A stretch of DNA of 64,000 bases from Methylomarinovum caldicuralii (GTDB lineage Bacteria > Pseudomonadota > Gammaproteobacteria > Methylococcales > Methylothermaceae). Where the stretch lies: NCBI RefSeq assembly GCF_033126985.1, contig NZ_AP024714.1, positions 744,001-808,000 on the forward strand, given 5' to 3'. The first letter of the stretch is position 1. Each line of letters starts with the position of its first letter. A program made the position numbers and the translations under genes. The notes under the pieces were generated by a model. That model had not been told where the DNA came from and searched no databases. It saw nothing but the letters and a program-made list of their open reading frames with translations. Positions 50,516 to 60,441 of this stretch are shown here, piece by piece.

Positions 50516-50849
50516 AATGCTTTCTCCATTGGGCAATCAGTTGTTCGACCATCGCGGCCAGGCGTTTTCTTTCCTCCGCGGACAGGTCTACACGCTCGTT
50601 CTTGCCAAAGACGGTCAACAGATACAGCGGCATGGTCGCATTGTGATAGTAATAAACGATTCTGAGACCGCCGCGTTTGCCTTTGACACCCCGGCCCCAG
50701 CGGAGTTTGCGCAACCCGCCGGTGCCAGGGATGAGAACGCCGGTCTGGGGGTGCTCGGCCAGATAAGCGATCAGGGCGGCTTTTTCCTCGGGCGTCAACA
50801 GACTGGCAGCCTTGCGTTGGAAGACGCCGGTTTCAGCGACGGTGATCAT
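50499..50849 (-). CDS. RelE/HigB-type toxin
   Basis: 116 residues. LIPGTGGLRKLRWGRGVKGKRGGLRIVYYYHNATMPLYLLTVFGKNE is the RelE-family core of ribosome-dependent mRNA interferases. Start ATG 50847-50849. No ribosome binding site; the likely -10 ends nine bases upstream, so the message may be leaderless. Lies antisense inside an exbD-tonB operon. Confidence 0.85.
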   Translation of the reverse strand: MITVAETGVFQRKAASLLTPEEKAALIAYLAEHPQTGVLIPGTGGLRKLRWGRGVKGKRGGLRIVYYYHNATMPLYLLTVFGKNERVDLSAEERKRLAAMVEQLIAQWRKHYDQSI

Positions 50850-50857
50850 GCATGCCG

Positions 50858-50876
50858 ATTGTACGCCATTGGCGTA
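50858..50876 (-). promoter_or_regulatory. HigBA promoter with inverted-repeat operator
   Basis: On the minus strand TACAAT (50858-50863) is a good -10. It overlaps TACGCC-ATT-GGCGTA (50862-50876), a perfect six-base inverted repeat. A dimer of the antitoxin could block the promoter here. The -10 is so close to the toxin ATG that the transcript would have almost no leader. Confidence 0.55.
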
Positions 50877-50896
50877 TCCATGACCAGGAGGATGCC

Positions 50897-51586
50897 ATGC
50901 GCGTGACCCTGTGCGCCGTACTGGCTCTGGCTCTCAATCTGCTGCTGTTCCAGTTCATGGCAGGGCTGATCGCCCGTCACCGGCTGGGATCGCGGCCAAT
51001 CCTCCACGTCCACCGTCTCGACTTCATCCGTCTTCCCGAGGCCGAGGCGGCACCGCCCCCGCCGCGCCGGCGGGCGGTTCCCGAACCGCCGCCCCCGTCC
51101 CGGCCGCCATCGCCGTCATCGCAGCCCACGGCCCCGGTGCGGGGCACGGTGCGGCAACTTCCGGTGCCGGATCTGGCTCTCAAGGTGGAAGTGCCGCTGG
51201 CGGCTTCGGTCAAGGTGGCGGCGCCGGCGTTGCCGTCCCTGCTGGTGGAGGGGGAGACGAGTGGTCCGCCGGGTCCGGTTCACCTGCCACCGCAGCCACC
51301 TTCATTCATCTCCGCTTCGGAGCTGATCCCCGTGGCCCGTATCCCGCCGGTCTATCCCCCCGAAGCCAAGCGGAGGCGGATCGAGGGCTATGTGGTGGTG
51401 GAATTCACCGTCACCGAAACCGGCGAAGTCAAGAACCCCAAAATCATCGAATCCCGTCCTCCGGGGGTGTTCGACCGGGCGGTGCTGCGGGCAGTGCGGC
51501 ACTGGCGTTTCCGGCCAAAGAAGTGGGACGGCAGGCCGGTGGCGGTGCGGGCGCAGCAGAAACTGGAATTCCGGCTGCGGCGATGA
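50897..51586 (+). CDS. tonB: TonB-like energy transducer
   Basis: 229 residues. N-terminal helix (LCAVLALALNLLLFQFMAGLIA), a Pro-rich linker (about 50-150), and a C-terminal TonB domain (PVYPPEAKRRRIEGYVVVEFTVTETG, FDRAVLRAVRHWRFRP). Carries energy to outer-membrane receptors. GGAGGATGCC upstream supports ATG 50897. The receptor gene is not in the window. Promoter is probably internal since the TA pair interrupts the operon. Confidence 0.9.
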   Translation: MRVTLCAVLALALNLLLFQFMAGLIARHRLGSRPILHVHRLDFIRLPEAEAAPPPPRRRAVPEPPPPSRPPSPSSQPTAPVRGTVRQLPVPDLALKVEVPLAASVKVAAPALPSLLVEGETSGPPGPVHLPPQPPSFISASELIPVARIPPVYPPEAKRRRIEGYVVVEFTVTETGEVKNPKIIESRPPGVFDRAVLRAVRHWRFRPKKWDGRPVAVRAQQKLEFRLRR

Positions 51587-52755
51587 AGCGGGTCTGGCTG
51601 CTGCTGTTTCTGTGGCTGGGTGCAGCGCAGGCGGCGACGGTTTCGCCCACCCTGTACCGGGGCCTGCAGCAGGTGGAGAAGCTGCAGCAGCAGGGCGACT
51701 ACGCCGCTTCCCTGGAAAGGCTCAGGAAGCTGGAGCGGCAGGCGGGAAACGGCCTCGAACGGGCCCTGGTGCAGACCTATCTGGCCTACGCCGAGCTGGG
51801 GCTGAACCACCTGGACAAAGCGGCGGCCGCCGCCCGCAGGGCGCTGGAATCGCCCGATCTTCCCGGAGACCTGCGTCCCCAGCTGATGCTGCTACTGGGG
51901 CAGATCGAACTGCAGCGGAGGCGCTTCCGCCAGGCGGCCGCATGGCTGGAAAAAGCCCTGACAGCGATGGAGAAGCCCGATCCTCAGGTGCTGTATCTGG
52001 CCGCCTATGCCCGCTACCGGGTAAAGAATTATTCCAGCGCCATCGGCCACCTGCGCCGGGCCCTGAAACTGCGTGCCCAGGCGCCGGAAGACTGGTACCG
52101 GCTGCTGCTGGCCTGTTACCTGGAAAGCAAGCGCTACCGGGAGGCGGAAACCGCCCTTAAAGCTCTGTTGCAGCGCCATCCCGGCGATACCGCCCTGTGG
52201 CGCCAGCTGACCGCCCTGTATCTGACGGAGAACCAGATCCACCGGGCGCTGGCCGCCCTGGTGCTGGCCTGGCACGCCGGTGACCTGAAGCGGCAGACGC
52301 TGATGGAGATCGTCCAGCTCCACGCCCACCTCGGCATTCCGGAAAAGGCCGCCCGCCTGTTGCGGCAGTGGCGCGAGGAAAAGCGCCTGCCCGATGACCT
52401 GAAGACGCTGTCGCTGGAGGCACAACTATGGCTGGCGGCCCGGGAGCGGGACCGCGCCGCCACAGTCTATGCCACCCTGGCCCAGCGTTACGGCCGCGGG
52501 GAGGACTGGCTGGCCCTGGCCCGGATCGAGCTGGAGCGGGAGCGCTGGCCGGCAGCCCTGACGGCGGCGGAACACGCCCTGCAGGCAGGCGTGAACCCGG
52601 CGGAAGCCCATCTGCTGGCGGGAATCGCCGCCCTGCGGGCCGGCCGCCACTCTCTGGCCGTAAGGCATTTGCGCGCCGCTAGCCGCCACAGGAAACTGGC
52701 CCGGCAGGCCCGTTACTGGCTGCGCTGCGCCCGGCGGGAGCGGCGCTGTCCCTGA
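51583..52755 (+). CDS. TPR-repeat periplasmic protein of the TonB2 cluster
   Basis: 390 residues. Signal peptide (VWLLLFLWLGAAQAA), then repeated helix pairs (at least eight TPR-like units, Ala/Leu/Arg-rich). Matches the TPR protein that ends TtpC-TonB2 operons. Possibly a scaffold for receptors or TonB. ATGA overlap with tonB. Its last 43 bp overlap the convergent PepSY gene. Confidence 0.8.
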   Translation: MKRVWLLLFLWLGAAQAATVSPTLYRGLQQVEKLQQQGDYAASLERLRKLERQAGNGLERALVQTYLAYAELGLNHLDKAAAAARRALESPDLPGDLRPQLMLLLGQIELQRRRFRQAAAWLEKALTAMEKPDPQVLYLAAYARYRVKNYSSAIGHLRRALKLRAQAPEDWYRLLLACYLESKRYREAETALKALLQRHPGDTALWRQLTALYLTENQIHRALAALVLAWHAGDLKRQTLMEIVQLHAHLGIPEKAARLLRQWREEKRLPDDLKTLSLEAQLWLAARERDRAATVYATLAQRYGRGEDWLALARIELERERWPAALTAAEHALQAGVNPAEAHLLAGIAALRAGRHSLAVRHLRAASRHRKLARQARYWLRCARRERRCP

Positions 52756-53462
52756 AACCGGCGTAGCGCCAGATACAGGCCGTAACCGCTCAGGACCACC
52801 GCCAGACCCGCCAATGCCAGGGTCCGCAGCAGCGGATTGTTGATGTCGTCGCGGCTGTGCAAGTCCAGGGTGTGGAGCATCCACAGGAAGTCGAAAACCC
52901 GCCAGCCGTCGTGGCGTATCGCCGTGACGGCGGCAAGTTCGGCGGCCACATAGACGGTCGGATGGCCGGGATGGTCGAAGTGGACCGCCCAGGCCGGCAA
53001 CGGATGGCCGCGGTATTCGTGTCCCGGCGGCAGCTCGGTCAGATAGTCGATCCGGCTGACCGGGGCATCGGGCACAAAAACGCGCTCGGCCAGTTTGCGC
53101 GCCTGATCCCGGTTCAGGGGCGGCAGCCGGCGGCCATCCGCGGCTGTGAACAATGCGGTTCGTTCCCCTGCATCGTTCCGATAGCGGATACGGATGACCG
53201 CCTTGTCCAGCGGCTCGATGAAATCGATGCGTTTCCAGGCACGAATATTTTCGCGCGCCTGCAGGTGCGCGAGTACGGTGGCCAGCACCCGGGGGTTGAT
53301 CTCCCCGGCGGCGACCGGCTGGGGCCGCCGGAGCAGGTGATCACCGTGGATCCAGTCCAGATCGGTCCAGCTGAAGTAAATCCCACCGATAACCCAAGCC
53401 AGAATCTGGATGCCGATGACAATGGCCAGCCACCGGTGGAGTATTTTTGCGACCCGTAACAA
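52713..53462 (-). CDS. PepSY-domain membrane protein
   Basis: 249 residues. N-terminal helix (LHRWLAIVIGIQILAWVIGGIYFSW), a periplasmic PepSY-like domain, a second helix after WMLHTLDLHSRDDINNP (LALAGLAVVLSGYGLYLAL) and a basic tail. Similar proteins are thought to be ferric-siderophore or haem reductase partners. Beside a TonB system, iron or copper handling is plausible. Overlaps the TPR gene by 43 bp at the 3' end. Confidence 0.75.
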   Translation of the reverse strand: MLRVAKILHRWLAIVIGIQILAWVIGGIYFSWTDLDWIHGDHLLRRPQPVAAGEINPRVLATVLAHLQARENIRAWKRIDFIEPLDKAVIRIRYRNDAGERTALFTAADGRRLPPLNRDQARKLAERVFVPDAPVSRIDYLTELPPGHEYRGHPLPAWAVHFDHPGHPTVYVAAELAAVTAIRHDGWRVFDFLWMLHTLDLHSRDDINNPLLRTLALAGLAVVLSGYGLYLALRRFQGQRRSRRAQRSQ

Positions 53463-53486
53463 TGCTTCCGCTTGACGGGAGAAATT

Positions 53487-54374
53487 TTAAAGTTTCAAAC
53501 CGGCAAGATAGTTTTTAAATGCCCCGGCCACCTCGGGATGCTGCAGGGCATAGTCCACTGTGGCTTCCAGATAGCCCAGCTTGGAGCCGCAGTCGTAACG
53601 CTTGCCTTCGAAGCGGTAGGCATAGACCGGCTCCTCGGCCAGCAGCCGGGCGATGGCGTCGGTGAGCTGGATCTCGCCGCCGGCGCCGCAGGGGGTGGTT
53701 TCCAGCAGCGCGAAGATCCGGGGGGTGAGGATGTAACGGCCGACCACGGCCAGGTTGGAGGGGGCGTCTTCCGGCTTGGGTTTTTCCACGATGTGGGTGA
53801 TGCGGCCGAGACGGTCGTCCACCGGCTCGACCGCGACGATGCCGTAACTGGCGGTGGCCTCGCGGGGGACCTCCTGCACCGCCAGCACCGAGCCCTTGTG
53901 GCGGTCGTAGATGTCCGCCATCTGTTTCAGGCAGCCGGGGCCGCCGTTGTTGGCGATGAGATCGTCGGCCAGCAGCACCGCGAAGGGTTCGTCCCCCACC
54001 AGGGGGTGGGCGCAGAGGACCGCATGGCCCAGCCCCAGCGCCTCCGGCTGGCGGGTGTAGGCGCAGCGGACGCCGGCCGGCGGGATGTTGCGCACCATTT
54101 CCAACAACCGGCTCTTGCCGCGCCGTTCCAGCTCGATTTCCAGCTCGAAGGCCTTGTCGAAATGATCGGGGATGTTGCGCTTGTTGCGGCCGGTGACGAA
54201 CACCATCAGCGCCGCGCCGGCCTCCTGGGCTTCCTCGACGCTGTACTGGATCAGGGGTTTGTCCACCACCGGCAGCATTTCCTTGGGGCTGGCCTTGGTG
54301 GCCGGCAGGAAACGGGTGCCGAGGCCGGCGACGGGGAAGACGGCTTTCCTGAGCTTCACGGGCATTTCTCCCAT
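53487..54374 (-). CDS. galU: GalU, UTP-glucose-1-phosphate uridylyltransferase
   Basis: 295 residues. [29 protein letters not shown] at the start, then the GalU-type body ([44 protein letters not shown]). Makes UDP-glucose for exopolysaccharide or LPS. ATG at 54374 or 54365 (after GGGAG); overlaps cysC by 10-19 bp. Clear. Confidence 0.94.
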   Translation of the reverse strand: MGEMPVKLRKAVFPVAGLGTRFLPATKASPKEMLPVVDKPLIQYSVEEAQEAGAALMVFVTGRNKRNIPDHFDKAFELEIELERRGKSRLLEMVRNIPPAGVRCAYTRQPEALGLGHAVLCAHPLVGDEPFAVLLADDLIANNGGPGCLKQMADIYDRHKGSVLAVQEVPREATASYGIVAVEPVDDRLGRITHIVEKPKPEDAPSNLAVVGRYILTPRIFALLETTPCGAGGEIQLTDAIARLLAEEPVYAYRFEGKRYDCGSKLGYLEATVDYALQHPEVAGAFKNYLAGLKL

Positions 54375-54991
54375 TGTTTGAGTTCTTCGGGGATGGCGGC
54401 GATCTTGCCGTTTTTTTCCAGGTAATCAAGGATCCGGCGGGCGCATTCGTCCAAAGGGTCGCTGCCGGTGTTGACCACAATTTCCGGATTTTCCGGCGGC
54501 TCGTAAGGGGAAGAGATGCCGGTGAAATCCTTGATCTCGCCGCGGCGGGCCTTCTGGTACAGCCCCTTGACGTCGCGCTGCTCGCAGATCTCCAGCGGGG
54601 TGTTGCAGTAGATCTCGATGAAGTCGCCCGGCTCCACCAGCTGGCGCACCATTTCCCGGTCGCGGCGGAAGGGGGAGATGAAGGCGGTCAGGGCGATGAC
54701 CCCGGCGTCCACGAACAGCTTGCTCATCTCGCCGATGCGGCGGATGTTCTCGTGGCGGTCCTTGGCGCTGAAGCCCAGATCGCTGCAGAGGCCGTGGCGG
54801 ACGTTGTCGCCGTCGAAGACATAGGTGCGGCAGCCGCGCAGAAACAGCAGTTCCTCGACCCGGTGGGCCAGGGTGGATTTGCCGGCGCCTGAAAGCCCGG
54901 TGAACCATAGGATGAAACTTCGGTGGCCGTTGAGGCGCTCGCGGTCGCGGCGGGTGACGGTGGCGTTGTGCCAGCGGATGTTTTTGTGCAT
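54356..54991 (-). CDS. cysC: CysC, adenylylsulfate kinase
   Basis: 211 residues. Walker [10 protein letters not shown] near 32-40, the [13 protein letters not shown]-binding motif, and [11 protein letters not shown]. Makes PAPS from APS for sulfate assimilation or sulfation. No CysDN/CysH nearby. Linked to galU by overlap, so a sulfated or UDP-sugar route is possible but unproven. Confidence 0.94.
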   Translation of the reverse strand: MHKNIRWHNATVTRRDRERLNGHRSFILWFTGLSGAGKSTLAHRVEELLFLRGCRTYVFDGDNVRHGLCSDLGFSAKDRHENIRRIGEMSKLFVDAGVIALTAFISPFRRDREMVRQLVEPGDFIEIYCNTPLEICEQRDVKGLYQKARRGEIKDFTGISSPYEPPENPEIVVNTGSDPLDECARRILDYLEKNGKIAAIPEELKQWEKCP

Positions 54992-55101
54992 GGTGGACGG
55001 ATTGATGGTCGGTGAGAGCGATTTAACCTTAGATCGGCTTCGGTTTCCAGTCGCCTTAAGTATGAACTATTTGTGCCATAGCGTCAGGTTGACGGGGCGG
55101 T

Positions 55102-57192
55102 TCATCGCGTCAGCCATTTTTCGAATGCTTCTGCAGGCAGCGGGCGGCTGAAGAGATACCCTTGCCCCAGCCGGCAGCCGTGTTGCAGCAGGAAGCGGCG
55201 CTGGGCTTCGGTTTCCACGCCTTCGGCGAGGGTCTCCAGGCCCAGGGCCTGGCCCAGGGCGATGACGGCCTGGCAGATGGCGGCATCCTCCCGGTCCTCG
55301 GGCAGGTCACGGACGAAGGACTGGTCGATTTTGAGGCAGTGGATCGGCAGGCGCTTCAGGTAAACCAGGGAGGAGTAGCCGGTGCCGAAGTCGTCGATGG
55401 CCAGGGTGATGCCCTGGTCCCGCAGGGCTTCCAGGATACCGATGGCGTCCTCGGCCTTCTCCATGATGAAGCCCTCGGTCACCTCCAGTTCCAGCCGGGA
55501 CGGCGGCAGTCCGGAACGGGCCAGCGCTTGGGCCACCTGATCGCAGATGACGCGGTGGCGAATCTGGCAGCCGGAGACGTTGACGGCGATGCGCCCGAAG
55601 TCCAGCCCCCGGTCGAGCCAGCCTTTCGCCAGCCGGCAGGCGTTCTCCAGCACCCAGGCCCCCAGTTCCAGGATCAGGCCGGTTTCCTCCGCCAGGGGGA
55701 TGAAGCGCGCCGGCGACACCGTCCCCAGTTCCGGATGGTGCCAGCGCGCCAGGACCTCGCAGCCGATGGGGCGGCCGTCGTCCATGTCCACCTGGGGCTG
55801 GAAGTGCAGCTGCAGCTCGCCGGCCTCCAGCGCCCGGCGCAGGGCGCTTTCCAGCAGGATGTGTTCCCGTGCCCGCTCGGTCATCTCCCGGGTGTAGAAG
55901 GCGTAGCTGCCGGCACCTTCGGATTTGGCCTGATACATGGCGGCATCGGCGTTGCGCAGCAGGGTGGCGGCGTCCTCGCCGTCGCGGGGGAACATGCTGA
56001 TGCCGAGGCTGGCGCTGACCGGGATGGTGTGCCCCCCGATCTGGAAGGGCCGCTTCAGCGCGGCGATCACCTTGTCGGCCACCAGGGCGGCGTTCTCCGG
56101 TTCATGGAGATTCTCCAGCAGGAAGACGAACTCGTCCCCGCCGAGGCGGGCCACTGTGTCGTCTTGGCGCACACAGTTTCGCAGCCGTGCGGCCACCTGT
56201 TGCAGCAGCGTATCCCCGGTCGCATGACTGAAACTGTCGTTGACGTGCTTGAAGCGGTCCAGGTCCAGGAGCAGCAGCGCCAGCTGGGTGCGGTGGCGCC
56301 GGGCGTGTTCCAGGGCGTGTTCCAGGGCGTGGTCGAGGCGGGCGTTGAGGCGGGCGTTGAGGAGGGCGCGGTTGGGCAGGCCCGTCAGGACGTCATGGTA
56401 GGCCAGATAGGCCAGCTCCTCCTCGGTGCGCTTCAGGCGGCTGATGTCGGAGAACATGGCCACGTAATGGGTGGTGGCGCCACCCGGGTCGCGCACGGCG
56501 CTGATGGTGAGACACTCCACCACCAGGTCGCCGTCCTTGCGCCGGTTCCAGATCTCTCCCTGCCAGTGGCCGGTTCTCTTGAGGCTGTCCCACAGATTCT
56601 GGTAGAAGCTGCGGTCGTGGCGGCCGGACTTCCACAGCCTCGGAGTCTGGCCGATGATTTCCTCCGGGGCGTAGCCGAGGATCTCGGTGAAGGCACGGTT
56701 GACCTGGAGGATGTGTCCCTCGGAATCGGTGATGAAGATACCCTCGGCGGCGTGTTCGAACACCGTGTCCCACAGGCGCAGCCTTGCCTCGTCGCGGTGC
56801 TGCCGCCGCCGCAGTGCGACCCTCTTGAGGGCGCGGTCAATGGCGGGCAGCAGCCAGGCGAGATTGTCCTTGTTGACGAAGTCCTCCAAGCCGGCCTTGA
56901 GCAGGTCCACCGCGGTTTCCTCCCCCACGGTGCCGGAGACCATGATCACCGGGACCTCGGGGAGATGCTCGAAGATCCACTGCAGCCGGGTGCGGATGTC
57001 GATGCCGGGTAGGGTGTAATCGGTGAGTATCAGGTCCCACGCCTGGGTTTCCAGGGCGGCTTTCAATTCGGCGGCGTCGCGGGCGCGGTGAAGTCTGGCC
57101 TGCAGCCCGCCCCTGCGCAGGTGGCGCTCGAGGAGGTGGAAGTCGGCATCGCTGTCCTCGATGACCAGGATGTTCAGGTCGGCCGGGTTCAT
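55102..57192 (-). CDS. response regulator-PAS-GGDEF-EAL protein
   Basis: 696 residues. REC domain (about 1-125, phospho-acceptor Asp58 in [10 protein letters not shown]), PAS (about 145-265), GGDEF (about 275-430, intact LGGDEF), EAL (about 445-690, written EVLAR, with NVSG, EVTEG, DDFGTG and LKID all present). Both activities possible: makes and breaks c-di-GMP under phosphorelay control. The ATG overlaps the stop of the upstream receiver gene (ATGA). Confidence 0.88.
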   Translation of the reverse strand: MNPADLNILVIEDSDADFHLLERHLRRGGLQARLHRARDAAELKAALETQAWDLILTDYTLPGIDIRTRLQWIFEHLPEVPVIMVSGTVGEETAVDLLKAGLEDFVNKDNLAWLLPAIDRALKRVALRRRQHRDEARLRLWDTVFEHAAEGIFITDSEGHILQVNRAFTEILGYAPEEIIGQTPRLWKSGRHDRSFYQNLWDSLKRTGHWQGEIWNRRKDGDLVVECLTISAVRDPGGATTHYVAMFSDISRLKRTEEELAYLAYHDVLTGLPNRALLNARLNARLDHALEHALEHARRHRTQLALLLLDLDRFKHVNDSFSHATGDTLLQQVAARLRNCVRQDDTVARLGGDEFVFLLENLHEPENAALVADKVIAALKRPFQIGGHTIPVSASLGISMFPRDGEDAATLLRNADAAMYQAKSEGAGSYAFYTREMTERAREHILLESALRRALEAGELQLHFQPQVDMDDGRPIGCEVLARWHHPELGTVSPARFIPLAEETGLILELGAWVLENACRLAKGWLDRGLDFGRIAVNVSGCQIRHRVICDQVAQALARSGLPPSRLELEVTEGFIMEKAEDAIGILEALRDQGITLAIDDFGTGYSSLVYLKRLPIHCLKIDQSFVRDLPEDREDAAICQAVIALGQALGLETLAEGVETEAQRRFLLQHGCRLGQGYLFSRPLPAEAFEKWLTR

Positions 57193-57632
57193 TGGGAAGG
57201 AGGCGGTGGTTGGTTGAGCGCGAGCCAATATAGCCCGACTTGGGCGACGGCGCGAGTGAACTCGCCGGGATCAATGGGCTTGCGCACGTAGCTGTTGCTC
57301 CCCAGGTAGTAGCTGCGCACCAGGTCCTTTTCGTCGTCGGAGGAGGTCAGGATCACCACCGGCAGGCGGCGGGTGCGGGAATCGCCGCGGATCCGCGCCA
57401 GCACCTCCAGACCGCTGAGCTTGGGCAGCATCAGATCGAGCAGCACCACGGCGGGCAGTTCCTTGCCGGCGCGGTGGGCGTAGGGGCCGGTGGCGAACAG
57501 ATAGTCGAGGGCTTCGGCGCCGTCACGCACCACCTCCACCCGGTTGGCCACGTGGATCTTGTCCAGGGCCCGGAGGGTGAGCTTCTCGTCTTGGGGATTG
57601 TCCTCCACCAGCAGTAGGGTTCGGATGTCCAT
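57189..57632 (-). CDS. Rcp1-like response regulator
   Basis: 147 residues, stand-alone receiver. Acidic pair in VEDNPQDEK, phospho-Asp66 (VLLDLMLPK), Thr in ILTSSD and Lys in VRKPIDP. Likely the direct partner of the sensor kinase upstream, passing phosphate towards the REC-GGDEF-EAL protein. Start 57632 after AGGAGGGCAGC. Overlaps both neighbours. Confidence 0.9.
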   Translation of the reverse strand: MDIRTLLLVEDNPQDEKLTLRALDKIHVANRVEVVRDGAEALDYLFATGPYAHRAGKELPAVVLLDLMLPKLSGLEVLARIRGDSRTRRLPVVILTSSDDEKDLVRSYYLGSNSYVRKPIDPGEFTRAVAQVGLYWLALNQPPPPSQ

Positions 57633-60441
57633 GATGCTGCCCTCCTTTGGGGGCCAGGGTGAACAGGAAGCGCGCCCCGCCGCCGACTGTGCCCTCGCCG
57701 CGGATCCAGCCGCCGGGGCGGCGGACGATGCGCTGCACCGTCGCCAGCCCGATGCCCAACCCGGGAAACTCGCTCTGGGCGTGGAGGCGTTGGAACGGTT
57801 CGAACAGCTTGGCGGCGAAGGCCATGTCGAAGCCGGCGCCGTTGTCCTCCAGGCAGAAGACCCGTTCGCCGTCCTCCTCCCGGGCGCTGAAACGAATCCA
57901 GGCGTCCTTCCGGCCTGCTGTGTACTTCCAAGCGTTCTCCAAGAGATTCTGGACCAGAATCCGGCACAGGCGCAAGTCGGCTTCCGCCTCCAGGGGGCCG
58001 GGGATCTCCAGGCGCACCCGGCGGTGGGGCTCGCGGCGTCGCAGTTCCGCGAAAATCTCGTGGGTGATCTGGTCGAGCCGCACTGGCTGGCATACCAGTT
58101 CGGCGCGGCTGATGCGCGACAGGGTCAGCAGGCCGTCGATCAACTCCCCCATGCGGTGGGCGCCGGCGGCAATCTCATCCAGAAATTCCCCGGCCCCGGC
58201 GGGCAAGGCCTCACCGTAGTCCTCCTCCAGGGCCTGGGCGAAGCCCTGGATGGCCCGCAGCGGCGCCCGCAGGTCGTGGGAGACGGCGTAGGTGAAGGCC
58301 TCCAGCTCCCGGTTGGCGGCGCTCAGCTCGGCGGTGCGCTCGGCCACCCGCTGTTCCAGGCGGTCGCGGGCGGCCTGCAGCGCCGCCTCGGCCTGTTTGC
58401 GGGCGGTGATGTCGTGCACCAGGACGACGGCCTCGTCGCTGCCGCGCACGGGACTGAGTTTGGCCTCGAACCAGTGTTTGCCGCCGGGCACCTCGAGGGC
58501 GTACTCCAGGGTCACCGGTCCCCCGTCCTGCCGCAGCCGTTCCAGGGCCTCGCTGAAGCGCGCCGCCAGCGGCGGCGGCAGGACCTCCTGCATGGTCTTG
58601 CCGAGGAACTGCTGCGGCGGCACATAGAACAGGTCGGGGTTGGGACTGTGTCCCTCCAGAATGGTGCCGTCGGGACCGATACGGAAGAACAGGTCGGGGA
58701 TGGAATCCAGCAGGGCCTCCAGCAGCGCCCGGCGCGCCTGGGCCTGTTCCAGCAGCTCGTGCTCGCGGCGCTGGCGCCGGGCCAGCTCGCGCTGCAGCAT
58801 CCAGTTCCACAGCAGCACCAGCAGGACGATCACCACCGCGGCCCCGGCGCCGCCGCCCAGCCACCAAAGCACCCGGGGGTCGAGGCCGCGGCGGGGCAGT
58901 CCCAGCCAGCGCGCCAGGATGGCGGCCCGCTCCGGAGGCGGAATGGCGCGCACCAGGCGGTCCAGCAGTTCCGCCAGCCGGGGGCGGTCGGCGCGCACCG
59001 CCAGCCGCAGGGTCAGGGTCGCCTCGGTCACCGGGGCGTGGGGCTGGACCGCCTCCAGCCCGGCGGCCTCCCGCGCCTGCAGGCCCAGGGTCACCTCCAT
59101 CACTGCCGCCTCCGCCCGCCCCCGGGCCACCGCCTGCAGCGCCTCTGCGGGCTTTTCCACCGCCACCAGCTGCAGGCCCGGCTGGCGTTTCAGGAGGTCG
59201 TAGGCAGGGCCGTGGCGGCAGACCGCCACCGGGCGGCCGGCCAGCTCCGCCAGACCGCCGCTGAAGTGGGGCTTGTTGCCACCGAAGATCATCAGCGTGG
59301 TGCGGTGCAGGGGGGGGGTGAGGCGCACGCCGGGCAGGGGGGTGTCGTCGGCGGTGGCGACCACCGCCAGCTCCAGCTCGCGCCGCTGCAGCATCGCCAG
59401 CAGCGCTTCCCGGTGGGGGGCGGGGCGGTAGGCGAGGGTCAGGCCGGTGCGGTCCTGGATCCAGTGCAGCATGTCCACGGCGATGCCGGCGGGGTTGCCT
59501 TGGTCGTCGATGAAAGCGAAAGGCGCGGCGGCGGCCGGGATGCCGATGCGCTGCGGCGGCAGCCGCTGCAGCCAGCGCTGTTCCGCCAGGGTGATCCCGG
59601 TGCCCAGGACCGGGATGGACTCGGCCGCCACCGGCAGCCAGCGGCGGAAGATGGCCTGCCGGTCGGCCTGGGGGATGGCCGCCAGGGCCTTGTCGAGGAT
59701 GCGGGCCAGGATCCCCCAGTCCTTGCGCACCCCGAAGCGCTGGCCGTTCTCCACCATGTCGAAGGCGGCGTTGACCTTGAGGTTGGTGAGGCCGTAATGC
59801 TGCATCAGCCAGGTGTTGACCCCCAGCACCCCGACGTAGGCGTCCGCTTCTCCTGCGGCCACCGCCCGCAGCCCCGCCAGGGGGGTGTCCACCCACACCG
59901 GGACGATGCCGGGATAGCGCTCCAGGGCCTGGCGGGCCGAGGAATAGCCCTTCACCAGGGCCGTTTCCATCCCTGTCAGGGCCTGGGGCCCGGGCAGGGG
60001 CGGGGTGTCGGTGCGGGTCATGATCACCAGCGGGGTGGGGAGGTAGATTGCGGTGAAGGCCAGATAGCTTTCCCGCTCCGGCAGCTTCACCACCGTGGCC
60101 ACCGCGTCGAGGCGGCGCTTGCGGACGGCGTCCAGGATCTCGGTCCAGGCCAGCCCCGCCACCGGCTGGAAATGGATGCCGAGCATCGCCTCCAGGCGGG
60201 CGGCGAAGTCCGCCGCCACCCCGCGGAAGCGCCCCTCCTCGTCGAAGAAGGAATAGGGGGCGTAATCCCCGTCCACGCCCAGGCGGATCACCGGATGGGC
60301 GTCGAGGAAGGCGCGCTCCTCGGGGGTCAGGTCGAGGGCACGGGCGGGGAGGGCGGCGGCGAGGAAAAGCAGCGCAAGCCAGAGCCGGAAAAGGAAACAG
60401 CCGAAGGGAGGGTTACTGCCGGCTGTCCGTTTCCGGGGCAT
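57523..60441 (-). CDS. sensor histidine kinase with two periplasmic binding domains and PAS
   Basis: 972 residues. Signal peptide, two tandem family-3 solute-binding domains (about 35-255 and 275-490), one membrane helix (about 520-545), PAS (about 575-690), HisKA with His722 (SHDLRAPLR) and HATPase (NLLENAWKYT, EDNGAGFDM, GLGIGL). Senses small ligands such as amino acids. It overlaps the response regulator by 110 bp: after LAPKGGQHH it reads the regulator's 5' end out of frame, adding a Gly/Pro/Arg-rich tail that is probably not homologous to other kinases. Confidence 0.85.
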   Translation of the reverse strand: MPRKRTAGSNPPFGCFLFRLWLALLFLAAALPARALDLTPEERAFLDAHPVIRLGVDGDYAPYSFFDEEGRFRGVAADFAARLEAMLGIHFQPVAGLAWTEILDAVRKRRLDAVATVVKLPERESYLAFTAIYLPTPLVIMTRTDTPPLPGPQALTGMETALVKGYSSARQALERYPGIVPVWVDTPLAGLRAVAAGEADAYVGVLGVNTWLMQHYGLTNLKVNAAFDMVENGQRFGVRKDWGILARILDKALAAIPQADRQAIFRRWLPVAAESIPVLGTGITLAEQRWLQRLPPQRIGIPAAAAPFAFIDDQGNPAGIAVDMLHWIQDRTGLTLAYRPAPHREALLAMLQRRELELAVVATADDTPLPGVRLTPPLHRTTLMIFGGNKPHFSGGLAELAGRPVAVCRHGPAYDLLKRQPGLQLVAVEKPAEALQAVARGRAEAAVMEVTLGLQAREAAGLEAVQPHAPVTEATLTLRLAVRADRPRLAELLDRLVRAIPPPERAAILARWLGLPRRGLDPRVLWWLGGGAGAAVVIVLLVLLWNWMLQRELARRQRREHELLEQAQARRALLEALLDSIPDLFFRIGPDGTILEGHSPNPDLFYVPPQQFLGKTMQEVLPPPLAARFSEALERLRQDGGPVTLEYALEVPGGKHWFEAKLSPVRGSDEAVVLVHDITARKQAEAALQAARDRLEQRVAERTAELSAANRELEAFTYAVSHDLRAPLRAIQGFAQALEEDYGEALPAGAGEFLDEIAAGAHRMGELIDGLLTLSRISRAELVCQPVRLDQITHEIFAELRRREPHRRVRLEIPGPLEAEADLRLCRILVQNLLENAWKYTAGRKDAWIRFSAREEDGERVFCLEDNGAGFDMAFAAKLFEPFQRLHAQSEFPGLGIGLATVQRIVRRPGGWIRGEGTVGGGARFLFTLAPKGGQHHGHPNPTAGGGQSPRREAHPPGPGQDPRGQPGGGGA

